From RGIG7213 sp045124505 (GTDB taxonomy: Bacteria > Bacillota > Clostridia > Oscillospirales > CAG-272): a stretch of 64,000 nt of DNA. A program made the translations under genes and the position numbers. Within the stretch, counting starts at the first letter, position 1; every line of letters starts with the position of its first letter. The notes under the pieces are model-generated. The model saw nothing but the letters and a program-made list of their open reading frames with translations, made no database searches and was not told the origin of the DNA. Where the stretch lies: assembly GCA_045124505.1 (NCBI GenBank), contig JBGVLZ010000090.1, positions 1 through 64,000 of the forward strand. Reading direction: 5' to 3'. This document shows positions 6,996 through 16,621 of this stretch, piece by piece.

Positions 6996-9482
6996 GTGAC
7001 AACTGCGACAGTAAACATCCTTTCTTTACCGTTCCACGTTAAAAATGATTACACGTATCTTGTCCTTGGTGAGCTTGAAGAAAAGCTGTTTGTCGGTGCA
7101 TTCGTCACGGTTCCTTTCGGTTCCTCCGATAAGCCCGTGACGGGTGTGGTAAGAGGCTTACAGCAGGTAGATCAAATTTCAACGGGTACAAAATGTATAA
7201 GCGGTATGTATGATCCCGTGTTTTCGCTGTCGGGTGACTTGTACAGGCTGTGCGAATATATCGCCGACAGAACGGTATGCTCATTTACAGAGGCTGTGAA
7301 AGCGGTGTTTCCGCAGTCGCTTTTAGGTGTTCCCGATGAATTTTACACGGTGACGGATGTATTTCCCACGGACTTGAATGAAACAGTCAAGCTCATATAT
7401 GCATTTATTTCGGCACACGGCGGTGCGTACCTGCTGAAGCTGTATGAGGAGTTCGGTAAAAAAGTAGGACCTTCCTTGTCGTATCTTACAGAGCAAGGAT
7501 ATCTTAAGTGCGAACTGCGTCCTGTCGGAATGCCGAAAACCGAAAAGGTGTATTATTATACCTTGAACAGCGGGGCAGAGTATGCAAAAACGAAAACACG
7601 CAGTGCTTTTGCCAGACAAGCGATAGACTTTCTTGAAAAAAACGGCGAAACAGAAAAGAGCGTTCTTTGCGAAAAAAGCGGAATATCAGGCCCCATGCTT
7701 GATAAAATGGTGAAGCTTGAGCTTTTTACACTGAGGATCGAGGAAAGACTGCGCAATCCTTATAGGGTTGAAAAAAAGGACGAGGACAAAGTTACTTTGA
7801 CAGAAGAACAGTCAAATGCAGTTGAGGAAATAGACGGTCTGTGTCTTGAAGGCAAGCCTTCCGCCGTACTTCTTCACGGTGTTACGGGAAGCGGAAAGAC
7901 ACAGGTCATAAAGGCTGTGTGTGACAGAGTCATATCAAGAGGGAAAAGTGTTATAGTGCTTGTCCCCGAAATATCGCTCACACCGCAGTCAGTCAAAATC
8001 TTCTGTGCGGCTTACGGTGAAAGAGTCGTTGTAATACATTCCGCACTGTCAACTTCGGAGCGTGCTGATGCTTACCGAAAGATAAAACGCAAGGAAGCGG
8101 ATATCGTAATAGGTACAAGAAGTGCCGTGTTTGCACCGTTTGATAATATCGGGCTTATAGTCATTGATGAGGAGCAGGAGCATACCTACAAATCTGAAAT
8201 GACACCGAAATATCACGCAAGGGATGCCGCAAGGTTCAGATGTAATGAGCATAATGCGGTCATGCTTTTATCCTCAGCCACACCGTCGGTCGAAAGCTAT
8301 TATAAGGCAAAAAGCGGAAAGTATAAGCTTATAACACTTAAATCGAGGTTCGGAAAGGCACAGCTGCCCAAGGTGGTCGTAGCCGATCTGCGTGAGGATT
8401 ATGCTACGGGTGAAATCGATGCTATCGGAACAGTTCTTAAAGGTGAGCTGATAGAAAACAAAAAGAAGGGCAATCAATCCGTACTGTTTTTGAACAGGCG
8501 TGGATACAGTAATTTTTTAAGCTGCCGTATGTGCGGAGAAGTGGTAATGTGTCCTCACTGTGATGTGTCGCTCACTTACCATACAACTTCACGTCTGAAC
8601 AAATATACCGCAGAGGACGAAAAAAAGGAATACCTCGAAAAAAAACAAAAAGGATATCTTTTGTGCCATTATTGCGGATACAGGGTAAGTGTTCCCGAAA
8701 AGTGTGCAAAGTGCGGCTCGTCGCATATTGCATATATGGGGCACGGAACGCAAAAGATATGTGATGATATAACAGATTACGGATACGGCATAACGGTTCT
8801 TCGCATGGATGCCGATACAACATCCAAGAAATTTTCATACGATAAGATTCTTGGAGATTTCAGACAGCACAAGGCAGACGTTCTGCTCGGTACACAGATG
8901 GTTACAAAGGGGCATGACTTTCCCGATGTAACACTTGTCGGTGTTGTACTTGCCGACAGTTCACTATACGTTGCCGATTATCACGGGTCAGAGCATACAT
9001 TTTCGCTTCTGACACAGGTCGTAGGCAGGGCAGGCAGGGCTGATAAGCCAGGTGTTGCCGTTATTCAGACATTTAACCCCGATAACGAGATAATAAGGCT
9101 TGCCGCAAAGCAGGATTACGAGGGATTTTATAAGGGCGAGATCGCAATGCGCAAAGCACTTAAATTCCCGCCTTTCTGCGACATTGCCGTACTTATGTTC
9201 ACATCGGATACGGAAGTGCTTCTGACGAGATGCGTATCTGAGTTTTATCAGGAGCTTTTGGAAAATCTCAACGGAGAATACAATGATGTAAAGCTTCAGA
9301 TATTCGGACCTGTTGAAGCACCGGTGTACAGGCTTAACGGCAGATGCCGTATGCAAATGATAATAAAATGCAAAATGAATAAGCGGACGAGAGATTTGTT
9401 CCGCTGTATGATAAAGGATTTTACAAGTAAAAATCCCAGCAAGGTCACTGTCGGTATAAGCATAAATCCGACATCCCTTTAA
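6996..9482 (+). CDS. priA: Primosomal protein N' (PriA helicase)
   Basis: An 828-residue superfamily 2 DNA helicase that recognises stalled forks and reloads the replisome. An N-terminal DNA-binding domain is followed by the helicase core with GVTGSGKT (Walker A) and VIDEEQEH (DEAH-like motif II). Paired zinc motifs (CRMCGEVVMCPHC; CHYCG; CAKCGS) and the motif region VGRAGRADKPG follow. It starts at a GTG 4 nt after rpoZ. Unusually, about 20 charged residues (around RLNKYTAEDEKKEYLEKK) are inserted inside the zinc-binding region between the second CxxC and CHYCG. Confidence 0.96.
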   Translation: MTTATVNILSLPFHVKNDYTYLVLGELEEKLFVGAFVTVPFGSSDKPVTGVVRGLQQVDQISTGTKCISGMYDPVFSLSGDLYRLCEYIADRTVCSFTEAVKAVFPQSLLGVPDEFYTVTDVFPTDLNETVKLIYAFISAHGGAYLLKLYEEFGKKVGPSLSYLTEQGYLKCELRPVGMPKTEKVYYYTLNSGAEYAKTKTRSAFARQAIDFLEKNGETEKSVLCEKSGISGPMLDKMVKLELFTLRIEERLRNPYRVEKKDEDKVTLTEEQSNAVEEIDGLCLEGKPSAVLLHGVTGSGKTQVIKAVCDRVISRGKSVIVLVPEISLTPQSVKIFCAAYGERVVVIHSALSTSERADAYRKIKRKEADIVIGTRSAVFAPFDNIGLIVIDEEQEHTYKSEMTPKYHARDAARFRCNEHNAVMLLSSATPSVESYYKAKSGKYKLITLKSRFGKAQLPKVVVADLREDYATGEIDAIGTVLKGELIENKKKGNQSVLFLNRRGYSNFLSCRMCGEVVMCPHCDVSLTYHTTSRLNKYTAEDEKKEYLEKKQKGYLLCHYCGYRVSVPEKCAKCGSSHIAYMGHGTQKICDDITDYGYGITVLRMDADTTSKKFSYDKILGDFRQHKADVLLGTQMVTKGHDFPDVTLVGVVLADSSLYVADYHGSEHTFSLLTQVVGRAGRADKPGVAVIQTFNPDNEIIRLAAKQDYEGFYKGEIAMRKALKFPPFCDIAVLMFTSDTEVLLTRCVSEFYQELLENLNGEYNDVKLQIFGPVEAPVYRLNGRCRMQMIIKCKMNKRTRDLFRCMIKDFTSKNPSKVTVGISINPTSL

Positions 9483-9494
9483 AGGAGGAATTTT

Positions 9495-9980
9495 ATGGCG
9501 ATAATTAATATAGTTAAAGACGGAGACGATATTCTCAGAAAGAAAAGCCGTCCTGTTTCGGAAATAACACCGAGGGTAATCCGTTTGCTTGACGATATGA
9601 TAGAAACACTTCATGACTCGCACGGTGTCGGTCTTGCCGCACCTCAGGTTGGTGTTTTGCGCAGAATAGCACTTGTGGAGGTTGAACCCGGTGAGCTTAT
9701 TGAGCTTATAAATCCCGTTATCATCTCCAAGAAAGGCAAACAGGAGGAGCTTGAAGGCTGTCTTTCCGTGCCCGGAAAATGGGGAATTACAAAGCGCCCT
9801 TATGAAGTGACGGTAAAAGCACTTGACAGAAACGGCGAAGAATTTCAGGTAACAGGTGAGGATCTTTTGGCACGTGCCTTGTGCCACGAGATAGATCATC
9901 TCGACGGTACGTTATTTTATGACAAAGCAATTCATATGCTTACTAAGGAAGAGCTTGCTGATCTTGAGGAGGACGACTGA
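9495..9980 (+). CDS. def: Peptide deformylase
   Basis: Removes the formyl group from nascent proteins. All three catalytic motifs are intact: GVGLAAPQVG (motif 1, with the oxyanion Gln), EGCLSVPG (motif 2, metal Cys) and CHEIDHLDG (motif 3, HExxH). At 161 residues it is a normal type I enzyme. AAAGGAGG precedes the ATG by 9 nt. The stop overlaps the fmt start. A second, degenerate deformylase-like gene is at 27983. Confidence 0.96.
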   Translation: MAIINIVKDGDDILRKKSRPVSEITPRVIRLLDDMIETLHDSHGVGLAAPQVGVLRRIALVEVEPGELIELINPVIISKKGKQEELEGCLSVPGKWGITKRPYEVTVKALDRNGEEFQVTGEDLLARALCHEIDHLDGTLFYDKAIHMLTKEELADLEEDD

Positions 9981-10924
9981 TGAAGGCGGTTTTTATGGGA
10001 ACGCCCGAATTTGCCGTTCCGTGTCTTGAAAAGCTTAACGAATACTGTCAGGTCGTTTGTGTAGTGTCGCAAACAGATAAACCCAAGGGCAGAGGGAAAA
10101 CAATGCAGTCACCGCCTGTAAAGCTTCGTGCGGATGAGCTTGGCATTCCCTGCATACAGCCGAAAACGCTTCGTGATGAAGAAGTGCAGAAGTTGCTTGC
10201 TTCATACGGTGCTGATGTATTTGTTGTTGTCGCATACGGCAAAATACTTCCCAAAGAGGTGCTTGATATACCGCCGATGGGTTGTATAAATGTTCACGGC
10301 TCGCTTTTGCCCGAATACAGAGGTGCGGCACCCATGCAACGCTCACTCATTGACGGAAAAACAAAAACGGGTATCACAACGATGTATATGAACGAGGGGC
10401 TTGACACAGGCGATATGCTCCTGAAAGAAGAAGTTGCGATAACACCCGATATGAATTACGGAGAGCTTTCTGAAATCATGTCCAAAACAGGGGCAGATCT
10501 TCTTATAAAAACGCTCGACGGTCTTTCAGACGGAAGTCTCAAAGGCACAGTGCAGGACGATTCTTTCGCAACTTATGCCAAGAAGATTGAAAAAAGCGAT
10601 CTTAAAGTAGATTTTTCGGAAAGTGCAGAGAAGATACACAACTTTATAAGAGGTGTATATCCGTCACTCAGTGCATATGGATATATTGAAAATGCAAAGG
10701 GTAAAAAGATGATAAAGTTTGCATCATCGTCTTTTATTGAAAAGTCTTGCGGAAAACCTGCTGGTGAGGTTATACTTTGCGATGATAAAATTTCCGAAAT
10801 ACACATCGCATGCGGAGAAGGCATCCTTGTAATAAAAGAACTTATACCCGAGGGCAAAGGCAAAATGCGCTCTGCGGACTATATAAGAGGACGTCAGATA
10901 AAGACGGGCGATATCCTGTTTTGA
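9980..10924 (+). CDS. fmt: Methionyl-tRNA formyltransferase
   Basis: Formylates initiator Met-tRNA with 10-formyltetrahydrofolate. Family signatures are the N-terminus MKAVFMGTPEFAVPCL, the catalytic region with INVHGSLLPEYRGAAPMQRSL (Asn and His of the formyl-transfer site), and the C-terminal OB-type domain (about 205-314). The length of 314 is typical. Its ATG overlaps the def stop (TGATG), so the two steps of N-formyl cycling are translated together. Confidence 0.96.
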   Translation: MKAVFMGTPEFAVPCLEKLNEYCQVVCVVSQTDKPKGRGKTMQSPPVKLRADELGIPCIQPKTLRDEEVQKLLASYGADVFVVVAYGKILPKEVLDIPPMGCINVHGSLLPEYRGAAPMQRSLIDGKTKTGITTMYMNEGLDTGDMLLKEEVAITPDMNYGELSEIMSKTGADLLIKTLDGLSDGSLKGTVQDDSFATYAKKIEKSDLKVDFSESAEKIHNFIRGVYPSLSAYGYIENAKGKKMIKFASSSFIEKSCGKPAGEVILCDDKISEIHIACGEGILVIKELIPEGKGKMRSADYIRGRQIKTGDILF

Positions 10925-10945
10925 TAAAGAAAGGAATGGAACGAA

Positions 10946-11626
10946 TTGTATTTAGATCCGACGTATTTGATTTTTATGCTTCCCGCACTTGTACTTTCGC
11001 TCATATGTCAGTTCAAAGTAAAATCGACATATGCAAAGTATGATAAAATAGGAAATTCAAGAAGAATAACGGGTGCGGAAGCGGCACAGCGTGTTTTAAG
11101 AGGCGGCGGTGTCACCGATGTGGCAATAGGCAAAATAAACGGTACTCTCACCGACCATTTTGATCCTAACGGTAAAATTATAAACCTTTCCACAGCTGTA
11201 CACGACAAGTCTACTATTGCATCTGTCGGAATTGCCGCACATGAGGCAGGCCACGCAATACAGCATAATGTAGGCTACGCACCGATCAAATGGCGCACAG
11301 CGCTTGTACCTGTTTGCAATCTTGGCTCGCAGGTCGGACCGTGGCTGATAATTATCGGTCTTTTGCTCAACTTTGCGGGACTTTATTATGTTGGACTTAT
11401 CGGCTTCAGCGCAGTAGCACTTTTTCAGTTTGTCACACTTCCGGTTGAGTTTAACGCAAGCCGCCGTGCAATGGAAGCGCTTGAAGCATCAGGAACACTT
11501 TCCGATGATGAGCTTAAGGGTGCAAAAAAGGTTCTTTCCGCAGCGGCTATGACATATGTCGCCGCACTTGTAAGTTCACTTATGCAGATATTTTACTATA
11601 TATCGATATTTAACAGAAGAGAATGA
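10946..11626 (+). CDS. yugP: Membrane zinc metallopeptidase (YugP family)
   Basis: A 226-residue integral-membrane protein of the YugP/DUF1751-type zinc peptidase family. There is a short N-terminal membrane segment. HEAGHAIQH (about 92-100) is the HExxH-type metal site, and NLGSQVGPWL plus two or three further hydrophobic segments follow. The translation start is a TTG at 10946 after AAAGGAATGG; no in-frame ATG fits. Its place between fmt and rsmB is conserved in Clostridia. Substrate unknown. The stop codon overlaps the rsmB ATG. Confidence 0.85.
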   Translation: MYLDPTYLIFMLPALVLSLICQFKVKSTYAKYDKIGNSRRITGAEAAQRVLRGGGVTDVAIGKINGTLTDHFDPNGKIINLSTAVHDKSTIASVGIAAHEAGHAIQHNVGYAPIKWRTALVPVCNLGSQVGPWLIIIGLLLNFAGLYYVGLIGFSAVALFQFVTLPVEFNASRRAMEALEASGTLSDDELKGAKKVLSAAAMTYVAALVSSLMQIFYYISIFNRRE

Positions 11627-12918
11627 ATACAACAGCAAGACAAATTGCCCTGCTTTCATTGTGCAGATGTGAAAGCGACGGCAAATATTCAAACCTTGAA
11701 ATTGATTCCGCAATAAAAAAATTCCGCCTTGAGGGCGCTGAACGCAAGCTTTATTCAAAGCTTTTATACGGAACTATTGAAAAGAAGATCACACTTGATC
11801 ATATAATCTCACAGCTGAGCACCAGAAAGGTAGAAGATATGACACCGCAGATGAAAAACATTCTGCGTATGTCTTTATACCAGCTTCGGTATCTTGACAG
11901 AATACCCGACCATGCGGCGGTCGATGAAGCTGTGGAGCTTGCAAAAAAATATGTAAGCAAATCATCTGCTCCGTTTGTGAATGCTGTCCTGCGTGAATAT
12001 CTGCGCAGAAAAGACAGTATTAAATTCCCCGATAAAAGTAAGGATTATACAGAATATCTGTCAGTCAGATATTCTGTTGATAAAGCTGTACTGTCGGCAC
12101 TTCTTTCCTCTTGCGGGGAAGAGTGTGAAAAAATGCTTGATTTCATCGAGAATAATGAGCAGTATATGACTCTCCGTGTCAATACCTTGATATCTGGTGT
12201 TGACGAGGTGATGAAAATGCTGACAGATGCAGGCATAAAATGTACACCTGCGAAAGAAAGCCCGTTTGGTGTAAACATTTTGCAGAATGTTGATATCGGA
12301 ACTTTGGAAGACTGTATCGGCAATAAAGCATTTATTGAAGATGAAGCAAGTCAGATAGCAGTAATGTCACTTGATGTGCATCCCGGCATGTCGTTGTGTG
12401 ACGTGTGTGCCGCACCCGGCGGTAAAAGCATATCTGCCGCAATTAAAATGGAAAACAAGGGCGAGGTCTTTTCGTACGATTTGCATAAGAATAAGATAGG
12501 TCTTATTGAAAAAACGGCGGAAAGACTTGGAATTGACATAATAAAAGCATCACCCCGCAACGGTAAGGAAATGCCCGACGAAGATAAGCTTTCGTATTTT
12601 GACAGAGTCATATGCGATGTACCTTGTTCGGGACTCGGTGTTATAGGCAAAAAGCCTGATCTCCGCTATAAAGACATGGATATAGCACAGCTTATCGATA
12701 CGCAGTATCAGATACTGTGCTCCGCTGTTCATTATCTCAAGGCGGGCGGTAAGCTTGTGTATTCGACCTGTACGCTCAACGGTGAGGAAAACGATGCACA
12801 AATTGAGAAATTTTTAAAGGAAAATACGGGATATACACTCTTGTCATCACGTACACTTATGCCGCATATCAACGGCACGGACGGATTTTATATCGCCGTT
12901 ATTGAAAAAAATGTCTGA
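11623..12918 (+). CDS. rsmB: 16S rRNA (cytosine-967-C5)-methyltransferase
   Basis: Methylates C967 of 16S rRNA using S-adenosylmethionine. The N-terminal NusB-like domain (about 1-135) contains LRMSLYQLRYLDRIPDHAAV. The catalytic domain has VCAAPGGKS (SAM binding), DVPCSGLGV (Cys that assists release) and YSTCTLNGEEND (catalytic Cys). Length 431 is usual. It overlaps yugP by 4 nt and rlmN by 8 nt, forming a tight translation and rRNA-modification run. Confidence 0.95.
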   Translation: MNTTARQIALLSLCRCESDGKYSNLEIDSAIKKFRLEGAERKLYSKLLYGTIEKKITLDHIISQLSTRKVEDMTPQMKNILRMSLYQLRYLDRIPDHAAVDEAVELAKKYVSKSSAPFVNAVLREYLRRKDSIKFPDKSKDYTEYLSVRYSVDKAVLSALLSSCGEECEKMLDFIENNEQYMTLRVNTLISGVDEVMKMLTDAGIKCTPAKESPFGVNILQNVDIGTLEDCIGNKAFIEDEASQIAVMSLDVHPGMSLCDVCAAPGGKSISAAIKMENKGEVFSYDLHKNKIGLIEKTAERLGIDIIKASPRNGKEMPDEDKLSYFDRVICDVPCSGLGVIGKKPDLRYKDMDIAQLIDTQYQILCSAVHYLKAGGKLVYSTCTLNGEENDAQIEKFLKENTGYTLLSSRTLMPHINGTDGFYIAVIEKNV

Positions 12919-13951
12919 ACTTTTCGATATTCTTTCGTGCGACCAAAAGGAAATAGAGCAGTATCTGACCTCCGTCGGTGAGCCGCGCTACCGTGCAGGA
13001 CAGATATTTACATGGTTACATTCCGGCAAAACATTTGACGAAATGACGAATGTCCCTAAATCCTTGCGTGAGCATCTGAAGGAACACGCAATAATAAAAA
13101 CACCCGAAATTGAGGAAAAATTCGTTTCCCGTGACGGCACCGTAAAATATCTCTTAAGGCTGTTTGACGGTGAGCTTATTGAAGCTGTATTTATGAAATA
13201 CAATCACGGCAACACCGTGTGCATATCCTCTGAAGCGGGGTGCCCTATGGGATGCAAATTCTGTGCATCGACCTTGAAGGGACTTACACGTAAGCTTGCG
13301 CCGTCCGAAATGCTCGGTCAGGTGCTGGCAGTTGAAAAAGATATGAATGAGCGTGTGTCAAACATCGTTATGATGGGAATAGGTGAGCCGCTTGACAATT
13401 ACGACAACACAGTTAAATTTCTGCGTCTTGTTTCCGATGATAACGGTATGAACATAGGACTGCGCCATATATCCGTTTCCACGTGCGGTATTGTGCCTAT
13501 GATAAACAAGCTCCGTGATGAGGGGCTCGGTATAACACTTTCTATCTCGCTTCACGCATCGGACGATGAAACGAGAAGCGCAATTATGCCTGTCAACAAA
13601 AAATATCCGATAGCACAGCTTCTTGATGCATGTTACGAATATTTTGACAAAACAGGCAGACGTATATCATTTGAATATACGATGATAAAGGATGTAAATG
13701 ACTCACCTTCACACGCGGAAAAGCTTGGTCAGATACTCCGAAAACACATGAGATCCTCACCTGTTCACGTTAATCTTATTCCTGTGAATACGGTAAAGGA
13801 AAGAGGATTTGTAAGAAGCGATGAGGCGTCAATAACACGGTTTATCGAAATTCTTGCAAAGCGTGGAATAACTGCAACGAAACGCAGAAGCCTCGGCTCT
13901 GACATAAATGCTTCTTGCGGACAGTTGAGAAATTCCAAAAATAATAAATAA
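12911..13951 (+). CDS. rlmN: 23S rRNA A2503 / tRNA A37 C2-methyltransferase
   Basis: A radical-SAM enzyme that methylates C2 of A2503 in 23S rRNA and A37 in tRNAs. EAGCPMGCKFCAS holds the three cluster cysteines (CxxxCxxC). MGIGEPLDNYDN is the GEP motif, and the C-terminal SDINASCGQLR carries the methyl-carrying catalytic Cys. The ATG at 12911 gives 346 residues. An in-frame TTG at 12902 would add three residues and has no better ribosome site. Overlap with rsmB implies coupled translation. Confidence 0.95.
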   Translation: MSELFDILSCDQKEIEQYLTSVGEPRYRAGQIFTWLHSGKTFDEMTNVPKSLREHLKEHAIIKTPEIEEKFVSRDGTVKYLLRLFDGELIEAVFMKYNHGNTVCISSEAGCPMGCKFCASTLKGLTRKLAPSEMLGQVLAVEKDMNERVSNIVMMGIGEPLDNYDNTVKFLRLVSDDNGMNIGLRHISVSTCGIVPMINKLRDEGLGITLSISLHASDDETRSAIMPVNKKYPIAQLLDACYEYFDKTGRRISFEYTMIKDVNDSPSHAEKLGQILRKHMRSSPVHVNLIPVNTVKERGFVRSDEASITRFIEILAKRGITATKRRSLGSDINASCGQLRNSKNNK

Positions 13952-13988
13952 ACTTATTGCACCTTAATTAACAGGGGGAAATTTACTT

Positions 13989-14756
13989 ATGTACATCTCA
14001 GGTATCAGCGATATAGGCGCTATGCGAAAGCTTAATCAGGATAATTATTATACAAAAATGATTACCGATAAAATTGCACTCGGTGTCGTTTGCGACGGTA
14101 TGGGCGGAGCTAACGGCGGGTGCGAAGCAAGCGCTATTGCTATATTCGAGTTTTCGGATTTTATGCGTGAGGCACTCCGTCATTATATCGATGAATCGGG
14201 TGAATTTACACCTTCTATGTCCGATGCACGCATGCGCCGCCTTATGACACAGGGAGTAAACCGTGCAAACGATGCCGTTTACAACAAGGCAAAGGAAAAC
14301 ACGGAGCTTTCGGGAATGGGTACAACGCTTGTTTGTACGGTTTCCACCCCCGAAAGAGTTTACTGTATGAACGTCGGTGACAGCCGTATGTATACCGTAA
14401 ACAATGAAGATATTACACAGATAACTAAAGACCATTCTTATGTACAGTATCTTGTTGATTCCGGTGCTATATCCGCTGAAGAGGCGGAGCATCATCCGCA
14501 GAAAAACATCATCACACGTGCTATAGGAACACATGACAGTGTCGAGGGTGAATTTTTCGTGCTTGAAAGTGCAAATGTCGGACAGTTTATCATGCTTTGC
14601 TCCGACGGACTTACAAATTTTGTCAAGGAATCACACATACACGAAATACTGATCTCAGACGGATCAGATGAAGAAAAAATACAAAAGCTCGTTGATGCGG
14701 CAAATTCAGGCGGCGGCGGAGATAATATAACCGTTGTTGTTACTTCATTTAATTAA
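13989..14756 (+). CDS. stp: PP2C-type Ser/Thr phosphatase (Stp/PrpC)
   Basis: A 255-residue metal-dependent protein phosphatase, the partner of the downstream PASTA kinase. All PP2C motifs are present: SDIGAMRKLNQDNYY, VCDGMGGANGG (metal Asp), GDSRMYTV, LCSDGLTNFV and GGGGDNITVVV. AGGGGG lies 9 nt before the ATG. With PrkC it sets phosphorylation of cell-wall, division and translation proteins in Firmicutes. There are 12 nt between the two genes. Confidence 0.95.
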   Translation: MYISGISDIGAMRKLNQDNYYTKMITDKIALGVVCDGMGGANGGCEASAIAIFEFSDFMREALRHYIDESGEFTPSMSDARMRRLMTQGVNRANDAVYNKAKENTELSGMGTTLVCTVSTPERVYCMNVGDSRMYTVNNEDITQITKDHSYVQYLVDSGAISAEEAEHHPQKNIITRAIGTHDSVEGEFFVLESANVGQFIMLCSDGLTNFVKESHIHEILISDGSDEEKIQKLVDAANSGGGGDNITVVVTSFN

Positions 14757-14767
14757 GGAGGAACGAC

Positions 14768-16621
14768 ATGGATAATTACGAAGGATATATCGGTACTGTT
14801 CTTGATGAACGGTATAAGATAGAAAAACGCTGCGGTGCAGGCGGTATGGCTATGGTATTCCGTGCTGAGGATATACTTATGAACCGCACTGTTGCAATAA
14901 AGATGCTCAAGGACGATATTTCAAACGATGCAGGGGCAGTACACCGTTTTATAAATGAATCCAAGGCTGTTGCTATGCTTTCACATGAAAACATAGTTAA
15001 CATTTACGATGTGTCGGTCAGAGAAAAGCTGAAATATATCGTAATGGAATATATTGAAGGTGTCAATCTCAAATCTTATGCAAAGAAAAACGGCGGTAAG
15101 CTTTCCTGGCTTGAAACGCTTAACATAACAGAACAGATACTCCATGCGCTTGACCATGCCCATTCAAAAAATATCATTCACAGAGATATAAAACCGCAGA
15201 ATATTCTGATGCTTAAAAACGGGTTGATCAAGGTTGCCGATTTCGGTATTGCAAAGCTTCCCGATAATGATACTCTTACAGCTGAAAGTAAGGCAATAGG
15301 CACAGTCCATTATATCAGTCCTGAGCAGGCAAGAGGACATGCGATCGATGCAAGAAGCGACCTGTATTCTCTCGGCATTGTTATGTATGAGCTTGCGTGC
15401 GGAAAATTGCCTTTTACAGCTGAAGATCCTATATCAGTTGCGATGAAGCAGGTAAATGACATACCCGTGAGTCCCTCGAAGATAAATCCTGATATTCCGA
15501 AGGGACTCGAACAGATAATTCTCCGTGCCATGGAGAAGGATCCCGACAGAAGATATCAAAGTGCAAAGCAAATGCTTAAACACATAAAAGCACTTAAAGA
15601 TAATCCCGATATACGTTTCCGTTCAGTCGAAGAGATAGAGGCGAAGAAAAAGAACGGAGAAAAGAAAAAGAAGGATAAAGAAAAGGAAATCCGAAAAGAG
15701 GAAAATAAAAAATCAAACAAAAAGCGTGTTATTGTCAAGGGCACAATGATGATGCCTACGATATACGGAGTGCTGTCTGCATTTCTCATAGTTGCCGCAA
15801 TAGTTGCAATAATTATGTTTTATCAGTTGGCAAGCTCCATGCACGATACAACGAACAAGGAAGTTGAAATAGCGCTGTATACAGGACAGGAATATACTGA
15901 GTCACTGAAGTCACAGCTTGAGGATTTCGGATATAAAGTCACCGTTAAAGCAGGCCCCGGAGATGATGATACACCAATAGGCTCTATTGTTACGCAGAAC
16001 GTGGCACTTGTAGGCGACAAAGATACTGAGGTCGTAATACAAAAGCAAAACAGCGCAAAAGTTATAAAATATAATCCCGAAAAAGAAAAAATAGAGATCA
16101 TACTCTATGTTTACCAAGGTAAACAAACGGTAGTTCTTCCCGATTTTGCTATGGAAAAATCGAGAGATATCGTTGTAAATAATGACTACACGTTTGTATT
16201 TGAGGAAATAAGAGAATACAATGACATAGTTCCTGAAGGATACGTCATTCGAAGTGAGCCTGAAGCCGGCTCAACCGTTGAACTTGATGCGGTCGTAAAG
16301 CTTTATGTCAGCCGAGGAGAAAAAAATCTTACGGTCAAAATGCCCAACCTTGTCGGTATGGACGGTACGAAGGCTATAAAATCACTCATAAGCAAAGGAC
16401 TTGTTGTGGGAGATGTCAAGTATTTGCCCAATGATGCGTATGAGCGCGATGTGGTCATATCTCAAAGTATAAATGTTTCAGTTGAGGTTCCTGTTAATAC
16501 TGTCGTTGACCTTATACTCAGCGAAGGCCCCGAAGACACACAAGCCCCCGAAACAGAACCCGAAACGGAAGAAGAGGGCGGAGAAGATATATTCGAACCG
16601 TGGTGGCCGTTCAATGAGTGA
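14768..16621 (+). CDS. prkC: PASTA-domain Ser/Thr protein kinase (PrkC/StkP type)
   Basis: A membrane receptor kinase of 617 residues. The kinase domain (about 12-275) has GAGGMAMVF (glycine loop), VAIKML (Lys), IIHRDIKPQN (catalytic loop), ADFGIAK (DFG) and a long activation loop ending in GTVHYISPEQ. A Lys/Glu-rich juxtamembrane stretch (about 290-325) and one membrane helix (about 332-355) follow. Three extracellular PASTA repeats then span about 365-590; these bind muropeptides in relatives. A Pro/Glu tail ends in WWPFNE. AAGGAGGA precedes the start; the stop overlaps rsgA. Confidence 0.95.
   Translation: MDNYEGYIGTVLDERYKIEKRCGAGGMAMVFRAEDILMNRTVAIKMLKDDISNDAGAVHRFINESKAVAMLSHENIVNIYDVSVREKLKYIVMEYIEGVNLKSYAKKNGGKLSWLETLNITEQILHALDHAHSKNIIHRDIKPQNILMLKNGLIKVADFGIAKLPDNDTLTAESKAIGTVHYISPEQARGHAIDARSDLYSLGIVMYELACGKLPFTAEDPISVAMKQVNDIPVSPSKINPDIPKGLEQIILRAMEKDPDRRYQSAKQMLKHIKALKDNPDIRFRSVEEIEAKKKNGEKKKKDKEKEIRKEENKKSNKKRVIVKGTMMMPTIYGVLSAFLIVAAIVAIIMFYQLASSMHDTTNKEVEIALYTGQEYTESLKSQLEDFGYKVTVKAGPGDDDTPIGSIVTQNVALVGDKDTEVVIQKQNSAKVIKYNPEKEKIEIILYVYQGKQTVVLPDFAMEKSRDIVVNNDYTFVFEEIREYNDIVPEGYVIRSEPEAGSTVELDAVVKLYVSRGEKNLTVKMPNLVGMDGTKAIKSLISKGLVVGDVKYLPNDAYERDVVISQSINVSVEVPVNTVVDLILSEGPEDTQAPETEPETEEEGGEDIFEPWWPFNE

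Noticed and set aside
8988..9899. A 303-residue minus-strand open frame opposite priA and def.
   Set aside because: Both plus-strand genes are certain; the frame has no ribosome site or recognisable domain.
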